A stretch of DNA of 64,000 nt, taken from Moorella sp. Hama-1 (GTDB lineage: Bacteria > Bacillota > DSM-521 > Neomoorellales > Neomoorellaceae). A program made the translations under genes and the position numbers. Under the pieces are notes generated by a model that had not been told where the DNA came from, searched no databases, and saw only the letters and a program-made list of their open reading frames with translations. Of the stretch, positions 54,325-63,127 are shown piece by piece (the first letter of the stretch is position 1; each line of letters starts with the position of its first letter). The stretch is taken from contig NZ_AP024620.1 in NCBI RefSeq assembly GCF_023734095.1, forward strand, positions 1 to 64,000, in the 5' to 3' direction.

Positions 54325-55746
54325 GTGAAAACCCAAGGGCAGGCGCCTCTCTGGGAGGCGCTTTTAAATTATCGCCGACAAAGGATGAGCTCCTGGCATA
54401 CACCGGGGCATAAAGACGGCGCCTACACCTGGCCGGAGTGGCGGGAGTTTTTAGGGCCGGCCCTGCCCCTGGACCAGACCGAGGTCCCCGGTTTGGACAA
54501 CCTGGCCCGTCCCACCGGGGCCATTGCCGCCGCCCAGGAACGGGCCGCCCGTTTCTATGGTGCAGCCCGCACCTTTTTCCTGGTTAACGGGGCCAGCGTG
54601 GGCCTCATAGCCGTCATCCTGGCTACCTGCCGTCCCGGGGATGAGGTTTTGCTGCCCCGTTACGCCCACCGGGCGGTCTTTAACGCTTTGATTTTGAGTG
54701 GAGCCCGGCCGGTTTACCTGGAGACCCCCTGGCTGGAGGCCCCGGGCCTGCCCCTGGGGGTGCCCCCGGCCAACCTGGCCGTGGCCCTGCAGGAACACCC
54801 CGGCGCCAGGCTCCTGCTCCTGGTCCACCCGACCTATGAAGGAATTGTACCCCGCACGGGGGAACTTGTGAACCTGGCCCACGACCGGGGCCTGCCGGTC
54901 CTGGTCGACGCCGCCCACGGGGCCCACTTTGGCCTGGACCCGGCTTTACCGCCGTCCCCCCTGGACCTGGGGGCCGACTATGTCGTTCAGAGTACCCACA
55001 AGACTATGGGGGCCCTGACCCAGGCGGCCATGCTCCACCTGCGGGAAGAGGCCCCGGCGGCCGGGGTGGCGGCGGCCCTGAACCTCCTCCAGACTACCAG
55101 CCCTTCCTATATCCTCATGGCTTCCCTGGATCTGGCCCGCCTCCTGGCGGAGGAGCAGGGCCGCCGGGACTGGGGCCGGGCCGTGGCCCGGGCCATGATG
55201 GCCCGAGAAAGGCTGGCCCAGGCCGGGCTGCCGCCCCTGGCCCCGGCTGCAGTTACCGGGCCGGCAGCCAGCGGTCTGGATGTCACCCGCCTGGTGCTGC
55301 CGACGGCGGCCCTGGGCAGTGCTGGGCATGCGGTAGCCGCCGCCCTGCGCCGGGCCGGCCAGGAGGCCGAGCTGGCAGGAGGGGACTATATCCTGTTCAT
55401 TATTACCCCGGGCGACGGGGAGGAAAAGATAGAAGCCCTGCTGGCAGCGTTACTCTCCTTGCCGCGGCCGGCCGGGCCGCCGGCCGGAGTAGTGGTATCC
55501 GGGAAGAAATTGGCGCCCCCCGCAGGGATACCGGAGGTGGCCCTGACACCCCGGGAGGCCTGGCTGGCTCCCCACCGGGAGTTGCCCTTAAAAGAAGCCG
55601 CCGGCAAGATCGCCGCCGAACTCATTGCCCCTTGCCCGCCGGGGATAGCCCTGGCCGTACCGGGAGAGGTCCTGACACCGGCAATCCTGGACCGGCTGCA
55701 GGCAGTACGCGGCCCCGCCGGCCGGGTACTGGTGATGGATGGATAA
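54325..55746 (+). CDS. Orn/Lys/Arg decarboxylase-family PLP protein
   Basis: A 473-residue fold type I PLP enzyme of the Orn/Lys/Arg decarboxylase group (YaaO/SpeA-like). SSWHTPGHKDGAYT opens the family domain; the PLP lysine is in VVQSTHKTMGALTQ and the Asp in LVDAAHGAHFG. The usual decarboxylase wing is reduced. In many Firmicutes this gene precedes tmk, as here. GTG 54325 lacks a separate ribosome-binding site because the promoter -10 is immediately upstream. The substrate cannot be assigned. Confidence 0.87.
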   Translation: MKTQGQAPLWEALLNYRRQRMSSWHTPGHKDGAYTWPEWREFLGPALPLDQTEVPGLDNLARPTGAIAAAQERAARFYGAARTFFLVNGASVGLIAVILATCRPGDEVLLPRYAHRAVFNALILSGARPVYLETPWLEAPGLPLGVPPANLAVALQEHPGARLLLLVHPTYEGIVPRTGELVNLAHDRGLPVLVDAAHGAHFGLDPALPPSPLDLGADYVVQSTHKTMGALTQAAMLHLREEAPAAGVAAALNLLQTTSPSYILMASLDLARLLAEEQGRRDWGRAVARAMMARERLAQAGLPPLAPAAVTGPAASGLDVTRLVLPTAALGSAGHAVAAALRRAGQEAELAGGDYILFIITPGDGEEKIEALLAALLSLPRPAGPPAGVVVSGKKLAPPAGIPEVALTPREAWLAPHRELPLKEAAGKIAAELIAPCPPGIALAVPGEVLTPAILDRLQAVRGPAGRVLVMDG

Positions 55747-55758
55747 GGAGGAAACGCC

Positions 55759-55782
55759 ATGTTGTGTGGGGCACGTATATGA
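55759..55782 (+). CDS. Putative 7-codon leader ORF coupled to tmk
   Basis: ATG 55759 is 7 nt from the strong AAGGAGG and encodes only seven residues (MLCGARI). Its TGA overlaps the tmk ATG at 55779 as ATGA. It could deliver ribosomes to tmk by coupling. The same ribosome-binding site might instead serve a GTG at 55764 in the tmk frame. Confidence 0.3.
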   Translation: MLCGARI

Positions 55783-56438
55783 GTAAAGGCCTGTTTATCA
55801 CCCTGGAGGGGCCGGATGGTGCCGGCAAGACCACCCAGATGGACAACCTGGCGGCCTACCTGGGCCGGCGGGGCCTGGCCGTGGAACGTACCCGGGAACC
55901 GGGGGGTACCCGGCTGGCGGAAGCCATCCGCCGGCTGCTCCTGGAGCCGGACTACGGCCCGGTAGATCCCCGGGCGGAGATCCTCCTCTATGCCGCGGCC
56001 CGGGCCCAGCATGTCGCCGAACGGATTCGGCCGGCCCTGGCAGCGGGGAAGATCGTCCTCTGCGACCGCTTCGCGGATTCCACCCTGGCCTACCAGGGTT
56101 ACGGGCGCCGGCTGGGGGCTGATCTGGTGGAGCAGATCAACAACCTGGCCACCGCCGACCTGAAGCCGGATTTAACCCTCCTCCTGGATGTCCCGGTGGA
56201 AATCGGCCTGGGGCGGCGACCGGGGGGTGCCGACAGGATGGAACAGGAAAACCTGGAGTTTCACCGCCGGGTGCGCCAGGGTTACCTGGACCTGGCCCGC
56301 CGCGAACCGGGGCGGGTCCGCCTTATCGATGGCACCCGTTCCCCGGAGGTCGTCTGGACAGAGATTAAGGGGATTTTGGATACCCTTCTTGCGCCCGCTG
56401 GAATGCCGGATTCCCGGCCGCCCTCCCGGAAGACGTGA
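55779..56438 (+). CDS. tmk: Thymidylate kinase
   Basis: Phosphorylates dTMP to dTDP. The 219-residue protein has P-loop EGPDGAGKTTQMD, the Asp-Arg motif ERTREPGGTRLAEA, CDRFADSTLAYQGYGR and TLLLDVPVEIGL. The start is ATG 55779, or GTG 55764 five residues upstream. It begins a tmk-holB-ricT-yabA-rsmI run found in most Firmicutes. Confidence 0.95.
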   Translation: MSKGLFITLEGPDGAGKTTQMDNLAAYLGRRGLAVERTREPGGTRLAEAIRRLLLEPDYGPVDPRAEILLYAAARAQHVAERIRPALAAGKIVLCDRFADSTLAYQGYGRRLGADLVEQINNLATADLKPDLTLLLDVPVEIGLGRRPGGADRMEQENLEFHRRVRQGYLDLARREPGRVRLIDGTRSPEVVWTEIKGILDTLLAPAGMPDSRPPSRKT

Positions 56439-56501
56439 ACTGCTCTGGCTGTCGTTATTTGTCTGGCTACAGGATAATCTTTCTTATGGGGGGAAGGCCT
56501 T

Positions 56502-57323
56502 TTGCAGGTACACCAGCAGTTACGCCAGGCCCTCCAGGCCGGGAAACTCGCCCATGCCTATCTCCTGGCAGGCGGCGGGGCGGACGAGCGCCGCTCCCAG
56601 GCCCTTTATCTGGCGACGGCCCTGAACTGCAGCAATCTCCAGGAAGGCGAACCCTGTGGCCGCTGCCCCTCCTGCCGGCAAATGGCAAGCGGCAATCACC
56701 CGGATTTCTATCTGGTTGAACCCCGCGGTGCCAGCCTGAAGATCGCCCAGATCCGGGAACTGCAGGCCCGGCTGGCCCTGCAGGCCTACCAGGGTGGGGT
56801 CAGGGTGGCAGTCCTGGCCGGAGCCGACAATATGACCGAGGCGGCTGCCAATTGCCTTTTAAAGACCCTGGAGGAGCCCCCGGAAGGAACCTATCTTATT
56901 CTTTTGGCAGCCCAACCCGACAGGCTGCTGGCGACTATTCGCTCCCGCTGCCAGGAGCTGCACCTGGAAGGGGCCGCGGCCATCGCCCCGGCCGGCGCCC
57001 ACTACTGGGAACGGCTGGCGACGGCCGACCTGCAAGTTATAATGACTGAGGTTTTACCGGAACTGGAAAAAGAGGAGGATCTGCCGGCGGTATTGGCGGC
57101 CATGGCCCTGGCCTGCCGCGACCAGCTGGTTTGGCAGTTGACGGGGACGGCAACACTATTACTGCACCCTGATGCCCCCCCGGCTCATACCCTGGCGCCT
57201 TCCCGCCTCTGGGCCTCCTTCCAGGCCATCCAGGAAACCCTGGCGGCCCTGGAGCATAACGCCAACCGCCGCTTGGCCCTGGAAGTATTAATGTTTAAAC
57301 TCTATGCACAGGGGGGTGTGTAA
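56502..57323 (+). CDS. holB: DNA polymerase III delta-prime subunit
   Basis: A 273-residue clamp-loader subunit. HAYLLAGGGADERRSQA replaces the P-loop region; zinc cysteines are CGRCPSC; ANCLLKTLEEPPEGTY and TIRSRCQELHL are standard. It has no functional Walker A, as expected for delta-prime. TTG 56502 follows GGGGGGAAGG. The end overlaps ricT by 20 nt. Confidence 0.93.
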   Translation: MQVHQQLRQALQAGKLAHAYLLAGGGADERRSQALYLATALNCSNLQEGEPCGRCPSCRQMASGNHPDFYLVEPRGASLKIAQIRELQARLALQAYQGGVRVAVLAGADNMTEAAANCLLKTLEEPPEGTYLILLAAQPDRLLATIRSRCQELHLEGAAAIAPAGAHYWERLATADLQVIMTEVLPELEKEEDLPAVLAAMALACRDQLVWQLTGTATLLLHPDAPPAHTLAPSRLWASFQAIQETLAALEHNANRRLALEVLMFKLYAQGGV

Positions 57324-58134
57324 AATCATTACAGTAGTCGGGGTAAGGTTTAAAAAGACCGGCAAGGTTTACTATTTCGCCCCGGGGGAGCTGGAACTCC
57401 AGAAAGGGGACCGGGTGATCGTCGAAACAGCCCGGGGCCTGGAGTTCGGGGAGGTAGTCATTGCCCCCCGGCAGGTAGAAGAGACCGAGGTGGTGCAGCC
57501 CCTGCGTCCCGTTCTCCGCCGGGCGACTCCGGCTGACCTGGAGCAGGTGGCTGCCAACCGCCAGAAGGAAAAAGAGGCCTTTGCCATCTGCCAGCAGAAG
57601 ATCCAGGAACACGGCCTGCCCATGAAACTAATCGACGTGGAATTCACCTTTGACATCGGCAAGATTATCTTTTATTTCACCGCCGACGGCCGGGTGGACT
57701 TCCGTGAACTGGTCAAAGACCTGGCGTCAATCTTCCGGACCCGCATCGAGCTGCGTCAAATCGGTGTCCGGGATGAAGCCAAGATCCTGGGCGGCCTGGG
57801 CTGCTGCGGCCGGCCCATTTGTTGTGCCACCTTTATGGGGGACTTTGACCCGGTGTCTATCCGCATGGCCAAGGAACAGAACTTATCTTTAAACCCCACC
57901 AAGATCTCCGGCCTATGCGGCCGGCTGATGTGCTGCCTGCGTTATGAAAATGAGGCCTACGAAGACGCCCGGCGCCGCCTGCCCCACTGCGGGGCTGCGG
58001 TGCGGACGCCGGCGGGCTGCGGCCGGGTGACGGGGATTAACATCCTCAAGGAAAGGGTCACCGTGGAAATACCCGAACAGGGAAATATGGAGTTCCCCCT
58101 GGAAGCCATCGAAGGAGAGCGTCATGAGCACTAA
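57304..58134 (+). CDS. ricT: PSP1-domain protein RicT (YaaT)
   Basis: A protein of about 270 residues. In Bacillus RicT is part of the RicAFT (Y-complex) regulator of RNA processing and development. The PSP1 core is visible (VVGVRFKKTGKVYYFAPG; FYFTADGRVDFRELVKDLA; LGGLGCCGRPICCATFMGDF with its cysteines). The start is unclear: ATG 57304 has no ribosome-binding site, and GTG 57316 overlaps GGGGGGTG. An ATT at 57328 would be well spaced. RicA and RicF are not in the window. Confidence 0.92.
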   Translation: MHRGVCKIITVVGVRFKKTGKVYYFAPGELELQKGDRVIVETARGLEFGEVVIAPRQVEETEVVQPLRPVLRRATPADLEQVAANRQKEKEAFAICQQKIQEHGLPMKLIDVEFTFDIGKIIFYFTADGRVDFRELVKDLASIFRTRIELRQIGVRDEAKILGGLGCCGRPICCATFMGDFDPVSIRMAKEQNLSLNPTKISGLCGRLMCCLRYENEAYEDARRRLPHCGAAVRTPAGCGRVTGINILKERVTVEIPEQGNMEFPLEAIEGERHEH

Positions 58135-58441
58135 TCAACCGGAAGATACCGGGGGTATGCTGGTGGTAGCCCTGGCCGGGCTGGAGGGACAGTTAAACGA
58201 GGTGCTGAAGGAGGTACGGCGCCTGCGGGCCCGGGCCCGGGCCTTGGAGGAAGAAAACCAGCGCCTGCGCACCCTCATCCTGTCTGCCGGCGAAGGCGAG
58301 GGGGGGCGCCAGCAGCTGGTGCGCCTCTATAATGAAGGGTATCACGTCTGCCCGCCCCATTTCGCCCGGGTACGGGGCCAGGAGGGCTGCCTCTTTTGCC
58401 AGAGCTTCCTGGAAAAGAAGGGGTTATTGCCTGATGGCTAG
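58124..58441 (+). CDS. yabA: Replication initiation control protein YabA
   Basis: A 105-residue protein. In Bacillus YabA bridges DnaA and DnaN to limit initiation. The N-terminal coiled coil (LEGQLNEVLKEVRRLRARAR) and the C-terminal zinc motif HVCPPHF...CLFC are present. ATG 58124 lies inside ricT and follows AAGGAGAG. Both of its partners are encoded at the start of the window. Confidence 0.92.
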   Translation: MSTNQPEDTGGMLVVALAGLEGQLNEVLKEVRRLRARARALEEENQRLRTLILSAGEGEGGRQQLVRLYNEGYHVCPPHFARVRGQEGCLFCQSFLEKKGLLPDG

Positions 58442-59279
58442 TCTCTACCTGGTGGCCACACCCATTGGTAACCTGGAGGATATCACCCTCAGGGCCCTCA
58501 AGGTTCTGCGGGAGGTAGACCTTATTGCCGCCGAGGATACCCGGCACACCCGGGAACTCCTGGCCCACTATGAGATTCATACCCCCCTGACCAGCTATCA
58601 CCGCCACAACCTGGCCGCCAAAACCCCTTACCTGCTGGGGCTGTTACGGGAGGGCCGGGACATTGCCCTGGTATCTGACGCCGGCCTCCCGGGCATTAGC
58701 GATCCCGGGGAGGAACTGGTCCGGGAAGCTGTGGCCGCCGGCCTGGCGGTGGTACCAGTACCGGGAGCCAGCGCCGCCTTGACGGCCCTGGTGGCCTCCG
58801 GGCTGCCGGCGGGCCGCTTTGCCTTTGAAGGTTTTTTACCCCGGGCCGGGAAGGAACGCCGGGAGCGCCTGGCGGCCCTGGCGGCTGAGGAACGGACCCT
58901 TATTTTTTATGAAGCGCCCCACCGGCTGGCGGCCACCCTGACCGACCTGGCGACTACCCTGGGAGCCCGGCAGGTGGCAGTAGCCCGGGAGTTAACGAAA
59001 AAGTTTGAGACCATCTGGCGGGGTACCCTTCGGGAGGCCGCCGGCTACTTCCAGGATAACCCGCCCCGGGGGGAGATTACCCTGGTGGTCGCCGGCGCGC
59101 CGCCGGCGTCCCGGCCGGCCTTCGATCCCCTTCAGGCGGCAGCGGCGGTAGCGGAACTGGTGGCCGGTGGGATGGAACGCAAGGAGGCCATGAAGCAGGT
59201 AGCCCGCCAATATGGGCAGTCCCGGCGGGAGATCTACCGCGCCTGCCTGGAGGCGGAGCAAGGGAGAAGCCCCTCATGA
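58434..59279 (+). CDS. rsmI: 16S rRNA 2'-O-methyltransferase RsmI
   Basis: Methylates C1402 of 16S rRNA. The 281-residue protein has LYLVATPIGNLEDITLRA at the N-terminus, AAEDTRHTRELL, LVSDAGLPGISDPGE and VPGASAALTALVASG. ATG 58434 overlaps the end of yabA; AAGGGG lies upstream. The last few codons run into the repeat region that follows (GGGAGAAGCCCCTCATGAGG). Confidence 0.95.
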   Translation: MASLYLVATPIGNLEDITLRALKVLREVDLIAAEDTRHTRELLAHYEIHTPLTSYHRHNLAAKTPYLLGLLREGRDIALVSDAGLPGISDPGEELVREAVAAGLAVVPVPGASAALTALVASGLPAGRFAFEGFLPRAGKERRERLAALAAEERTLIFYEAPHRLAATLTDLATTLGARQVAVARELTKKFETIWRGTLREAAGYFQDNPPRGEITLVVAGAPPASRPAFDPLQAAAAVAELVAGGMERKEAMKQVARQYGQSRREIYRACLEAEQGRSPS

Positions 59280-59440
59280 GGGGTGACGCCCCCGCCAGCG
59301 AAGCAGGAAAATGCGGGTTGAGCAAGGCTGAGCGCCAAGTTTGCTTGCCGAGAACCACCCGGAGCCCGGAGCAGTACCCGCCGGCCCTGAGGCTGGATGG
59401 CATCAACATCCATTTTTACCAGAACTCTATTTTCGGAGGA
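59267..59440 (+). repeat. Diverged partial copy of the B-type repeat (B2)
   Basis: Shares CCCCTCATG...GACGC, then AAGGCTGAGCGCCAAGTTTG and CGAGAACCAC, with the korA-korB unit at 46472-46824, and ends ACCAGAACTCTATTTTCGGAGG. It is shorter than B1 and lies directly upstream of repeat A3. Confidence 0.75.
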
Positions 59441-59571
59441 TTCCCTCATGGGGGCAAACTCCACCAGCGAACGGGAGAAATGAGAGGCAGGGCTTTAACT
59501 GAAACTGACGCGGCCAGTTTCGACAACCTCCCACGTCTCACTTCCAACCTCACACCCCTCACTTCGGAGGA
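59430..59571 (+). repeat. Dispersed SD-flanked repeat, copy A3
   Basis: Bounded by TTTTCGGAGGA and ACTTCGGAGGA. The internal hairpin has arms GAAACTG (59501) and CAGTTTC (59515). The pyrimidine tract CCTCCCACGTCTCAC matches the others with changes. Unlike other copies it is not followed by a same-strand gene within 450 nt; it looks decayed. Confidence 0.8.
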
Positions 59572-59584
59572 CTCTAAATAAATA

Positions 59585-59606
59585 AGGGGCACCCCCCGGT
59601 GCCCCT
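59585..59606 (-). terminator. Rho-independent terminator of abrB
   Basis: AGGGGCACC and GGTGCCCCT form the stem; read on the minus strand it is followed by TATTTATTT. It lies 17 nt after the abrB stop. Confidence 0.75.
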
Positions 59607-59623
59607 GGAAACCCTTGATTGCT

Positions 59624-59881
59624 TTAGACGGCCTTGGCCTGCTCGCTCATGGCTTCCAGGCATTCACGGCAGACGTTTTTGCCATGGAAGTTGACGACAT
59701 CCTCGGCGTTGCCGCAGAAGACGCAGGCCGGCTCATACTTCTTCAGGATGATCTTCTCATGATCGACATAGATCTCCAGAGCGTCGCGTTCGTCAATACC
59801 CAGGGTGCGGCGCAGCTCGATAGGAATGACCACCCGGCCCAGCTCGTCCACTTTCCGGACAATACCTGTGGATTTAATCAT
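59624..59881 (-). CDS. abrB: Transition-state regulator AbrB
   Basis: An 85-residue AbrB with the N-terminal DNA-binding fold STGIVRKVDELGRVVIPIEL followed by RRTLGIDERDALEIYVD. The C-terminal half carries CVFCGNAEDV and VCREC, a possible zinc-binding pair found in many clostridial AbrB proteins. In Bacillus AbrB represses stationary-phase genes. The start at ATG 59881 has GGGAGGGGGAG upstream. It is divergent from metG, as in Bacillus. Confidence 0.94.
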   Translation of the reverse strand: MIKSTGIVRKVDELGRVVIPIELRRTLGIDERDALEIYVDHEKIILKKYEPACVFCGNAEDVVNFHGKNVCRECLEAMSEQAKAV

Positions 59882-60068
59882 GGCTTTCTCCCCCTCCCTG
59901 TTTCAACATGTTTCGACAACCTGTCTATATGATACCAATACTTCCAGTAAACGTCAACCATATTTTGGACAAAAAAATAGCATTCTCGCGCCATTACAGG
60001 CAAAACTTGACACCTTGCTCCCGTTTTTAATATAATACTCCTGAAATTGCCGAAAGGGGACGACCCAC

Positions 60069-62039
60069 GTGGGGGATAAGGTATTCTATGTCACCACCCC
60101 TATCTATTATCCCAGTGATAAACTCCATATCGGCCATGCCCTGACGACCACCATGGCCGATACCCTGGCCCGCTATAAGCGTATGCGGGGTTACGACGTC
60201 TATTTTCTCACCGGTTCGGACGAACACGGCCAGAAGATCCAGCGCAAGGCCCGGGAGGCCGGCCTGGAGCCCATCCAGTACGTCAACCGGATCGTGGCCA
60301 CCTTCCAGGAACTCTGGCGGCGCCTCAATATATCCTATAACGACTTTATTCGCACCACCGAGCCGCGCCATATACGGGTCGTCCAGGCCCTGCTGCAAAA
60401 GATATACGACCAGGGCGATATCTATAAATCTACTTACGAGGGCTGGTACTGTACCCCCTGCGAGACCTTCTGGACGGAGCGGCAGCTCCAGGACGGCAAT
60501 TGCCCCGACTGCGGCCGTCCGGTGGAACTGGTCCAGGAGGAAAGCTACTTCTTCCAGATGAGTAAATACGCCGGTCGGTTGCTGCAATATATCAAGGAGC
60601 ACCCCGATTTTATCCAGCCCGCCACCCGGCGCAATGAAATGATCAGCTTTATTGAGGGCGGCCTGGAAGATCTATGCATCTCTCGGACCACCTTTGACTG
60701 GGGCATCCCGGTGCCCATGGACCCCAAACACGTTACCTATGTATGGTTCGATGCTTTGACCAACTACATCTCGGCCCTGGGGTACGGTACCGGGGACGAC
60801 CTCCTCTTCCGCAAGTACTGGTCGGCGGCCGTCCACCTGGTGGGTAAGGATATCGTTCGCTTTCATACCATTATCTGGCCCATTATCCTCATGGCCGCCG
60901 GGATCGAGCCGCCTCGCCAGGTCTTCGGCCACGGCTGGCTCCTGGTGGATGGCGGCAAGATGTCTAAATCCAAGGGCAATGTCGTCGACCCCCTGGTCCT
61001 CATTGACCGCTATGGCGCGGACGCCATCCGTTACTTCCTCCTGCGGGAGATGCCCTACGGTGCTGACGGCTATTATAGCGAGGAGGCTTTAATCAGCCGT
61101 TACAATACTGACCTGGCCAATGACTTTGGTAACCTCCTCAGCCGGACTACGGCCATGATTGAGAAGTTTAACGGCGGGGTCATCGCGGCGCCGGCAGCGC
61201 CGGAACCGCCGGACGAGGAGTTAACTGCCCTGGCGGCAGCCATCCCGGCTGAGGTGGACGCCGCCCTGAACCACTATGAGTTTGCCCGGGCCCTGGCCGC
61301 CATCTGGCGCCTGGTCAACCGGGCCAATAAATACATTGAAGAAACGGCCCCCTGGGCCCTGGCCAGGGACCCCCGGAGGAAACCGCGCCTGCAAACGGTC
61401 CTTTATAACCTGGCTGAGGCCATACGCCAGGCGACAATTATGGTTGGTCCCTTTATGCCCGGCATCCCCGACCGGGTGTGGCAGCAGCTGGGATTGGAGG
61501 ACGTTCCGGCGGCCCGCACCTGGGAGAGTCTAGCGGCCTGGGGGGGGATTCCCGCAGGTACCAGAGTCAACCGGAGCGAGGCCCTGTTCCCCCGGATCGA
61601 TTTAAAAGAATGGGAAGGAGAAGTACCAGTGATGGAGAAAGTAGAACCGGAAAAAGCGGAACCAGTAAAGGCAGCACCTGCGCCCACCGGGGCGGCTGAC
61701 GCCGGGACCGGCCCGGAGGAGATTACCATTGAGGAGTTCAGCCGGATAAACTTAAGGGTAGCCCTGGTCCTGGCAGCCGAAAAGGTGGCCAATGCCGATA
61801 AGCTCTTGAAACTCCAGGTCCGGATTGGAGACGAGGAACGGACCATTGTGGCCGGCATCGCCCGTTACTACCAGCCGGAGGAACTGGTGGGCAAAAAGGT
61901 AGTCGTGGTCGCCAACTTAAAGCCGGCGAAACTGCGGGGCATTGTTTCCCAGGGGATGGTCCTGGCGGCCGTGGACGACGAGTCTTTAAGCCTGGTAACC
62001 CCGGAGCGGGCCATCAAAGACGGCGCCCGGGTGCGCTAG
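60069..62039 (+). CDS. metG: Methionyl-tRNA synthetase with C-terminal tRNA-binding domain
   Basis: A 656-residue class I synthetase. TTPIYYPSDKLHIGHALTT includes HIGH; the zinc knuckle is CTPCETF...CPDC; KMSKSKGN is the KMSKS loop. After an Ala/Pro/Glu-rich linker (about residues 520-555) comes a Trbp111/EMAPII-like domain (INLRVALVLAAEKVANADKL). GTG 60069 follows AAAGGGGACGAC. Charges initiator and elongator tRNA-Met. Confidence 0.96.
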   Translation: MGDKVFYVTTPIYYPSDKLHIGHALTTTMADTLARYKRMRGYDVYFLTGSDEHGQKIQRKAREAGLEPIQYVNRIVATFQELWRRLNISYNDFIRTTEPRHIRVVQALLQKIYDQGDIYKSTYEGWYCTPCETFWTERQLQDGNCPDCGRPVELVQEESYFFQMSKYAGRLLQYIKEHPDFIQPATRRNEMISFIEGGLEDLCISRTTFDWGIPVPMDPKHVTYVWFDALTNYISALGYGTGDDLLFRKYWSAAVHLVGKDIVRFHTIIWPIILMAAGIEPPRQVFGHGWLLVDGGKMSKSKGNVVDPLVLIDRYGADAIRYFLLREMPYGADGYYSEEALISRYNTDLANDFGNLLSRTTAMIEKFNGGVIAAPAAPEPPDEELTALAAAIPAEVDAALNHYEFARALAAIWRLVNRANKYIEETAPWALARDPRRKPRLQTVLYNLAEAIRQATIMVGPFMPGIPDRVWQQLGLEDVPAARTWESLAAWGGIPAGTRVNRSEALFPRIDLKEWEGEVPVMEKVEPEKAEPVKAAPAPTGAADAGTGPEEITIEEFSRINLRVALVLAAEKVANADKLLKLQVRIGDEERTIVAGIARYYQPEELVGKKVVVVANLKPAKLRGIVSQGMVLAAVDDESLSLVTPERAIKDGARVR

Positions 62040-62055
62040 GCCGGCGCGGTTAAAA

Positions 62056-62826
62056 ATGATGACACTCATCGATTCCCACGCTCATTTGAACGACCCGGCC
62101 TTTGCCGGCGACCTGGACGAGGTGATGGGCCGCCTGGAGGAGGCCGGAGTGGTGGGGCTGGTCAACGTCGGCTACGACGTGCCTTCCTCCCGCCGGGCCG
62201 TGGAACAGGCCCACAGCCGGAGCTACATCCACGCTGCCGTGGCCGTCCATCCCCATGATGCCCTTTCCTTTGATGCGGAAGCGGAAGCAACCATCCGTGG
62301 CCTGGCCCGGGACGGCCGGGTGGTGGCCATTGGGGAAACGGGGTTGGATTACTACCGCAACCTCTCCCCCCGCCAGCGCCAGCAGGAGGTCTTCCGCTGG
62401 CACCTGGAACTGGCCCGGGAATGGCGTTTGCCGGTGATTATCCACGACCGGGACGCCCACGAGGATACCCTGCGTATTTTAAAAAAGGCCGGCCCCCTGC
62501 CGGCCGGCGGCGTTCTCCACTGCTTTTCCGGTAGTTGGGAGATGGCCCGCGAGTGCCTGGAACTGGGCTTTTATATCTCCTTCGCCGGGCCGGTGACCTT
62601 TAAAAACGCTGTTAAGCAGCGGGCCATAGCCGCCCGGGTACCCCTGGAGCGGCTGCTCATCGAGACTGATTGTCCCTACCTGACCCCGGAGCCCCACCGT
62701 GGCCACCGCAACGAACCGGCCTATGTGGGCCTGGTGGCGGCGGCCCTGGCCGCCGCCCGGGGCCAAACAGTAGAAGAGATAGCGACCGCCACAGCCACTA
62801 ACGCCCGGCAGCTGTTTGGGATGTGA
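62056..62826 (+). CDS. tatD: TatD-family metal-dependent DNase
   Basis: A 256-residue TatD hydrolase with metal ligands in LIDSHAHLNDP, IGETGLDYYRN, VIIHDRDAHEDT, LHCFSGSWE and LIETDCPYLTP. It acts in DNA turnover and repair. It begins 16 nt after metG; the ribosome-binding site is weak (CGGTTAAAAATG). A terminator follows 55 nt after the stop. The metG-tatD-G5/3D order is conserved in Firmicutes. Confidence 0.94.
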   Translation: MMTLIDSHAHLNDPAFAGDLDEVMGRLEEAGVVGLVNVGYDVPSSRRAVEQAHSRSYIHAAVAVHPHDALSFDAEAEATIRGLARDGRVVAIGETGLDYYRNLSPRQRQQEVFRWHLELAREWRLPVIIHDRDAHEDTLRILKKAGPLPAGGVLHCFSGSWEMARECLELGFYISFAGPVTFKNAVKQRAIAARVPLERLLIETDCPYLTPEPHRGHRNEPAYVGLVAAALAAARGQTVEEIATATATNARQLFGM

Positions 62827-62880
62827 CGAGAGTTCTACTTTAGCTTCGTTATGTACAAAGTAACTGGCGACCATTCCATT

Positions 62881-62915
62881 GGCCTGTCCCTTTACTCAGG
62901 GGGCGGGCTTTTTTA
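62881..62915 (+). terminator. Rho-independent terminator after tatD
   Basis: GCCTGTCCC and GGGGCGGGC arms (with G-T pairs) around TTTACTCA, then TTTTTT. Confidence 0.75.
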
Positions 62916-63020
62916 ATATGCAGTGGCCAGGTATAAAACCTAAATATTCTGGTAAGACTATAGTTAACACATAATGGAAGGAATGGCACGATGCGACAAA
63001 CAGTTACCGGTAAACCGGAG

Positions 63021-63120
63021 AAGTAAAAGATAGGCCAGCTTGAATCTGAAACTGGCGCAGCCAGTTTCGACGAGCCTCCCACCTCTCACCTCCCACTTCT
63101 CACATCTCATTTCGAAGGAG
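63021..63120 (+). repeat. Dispersed SD-flanked repeat, copy A4 (upstream of the G5/3D gene)
   Basis: The hairpin arms GAAACTGGC (63048-63056) and GCCAGTTTC (63060-63068) and the pyrimidine tract match A1 and A2 closely; the end is TTTCGAAGGAG, one base off the usual string. The 5' boundary is unclear. It provides the likely ribosome-binding site for the next gene. Confidence 0.85.
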
Positions 63121-63127
63121 TGAAGCC

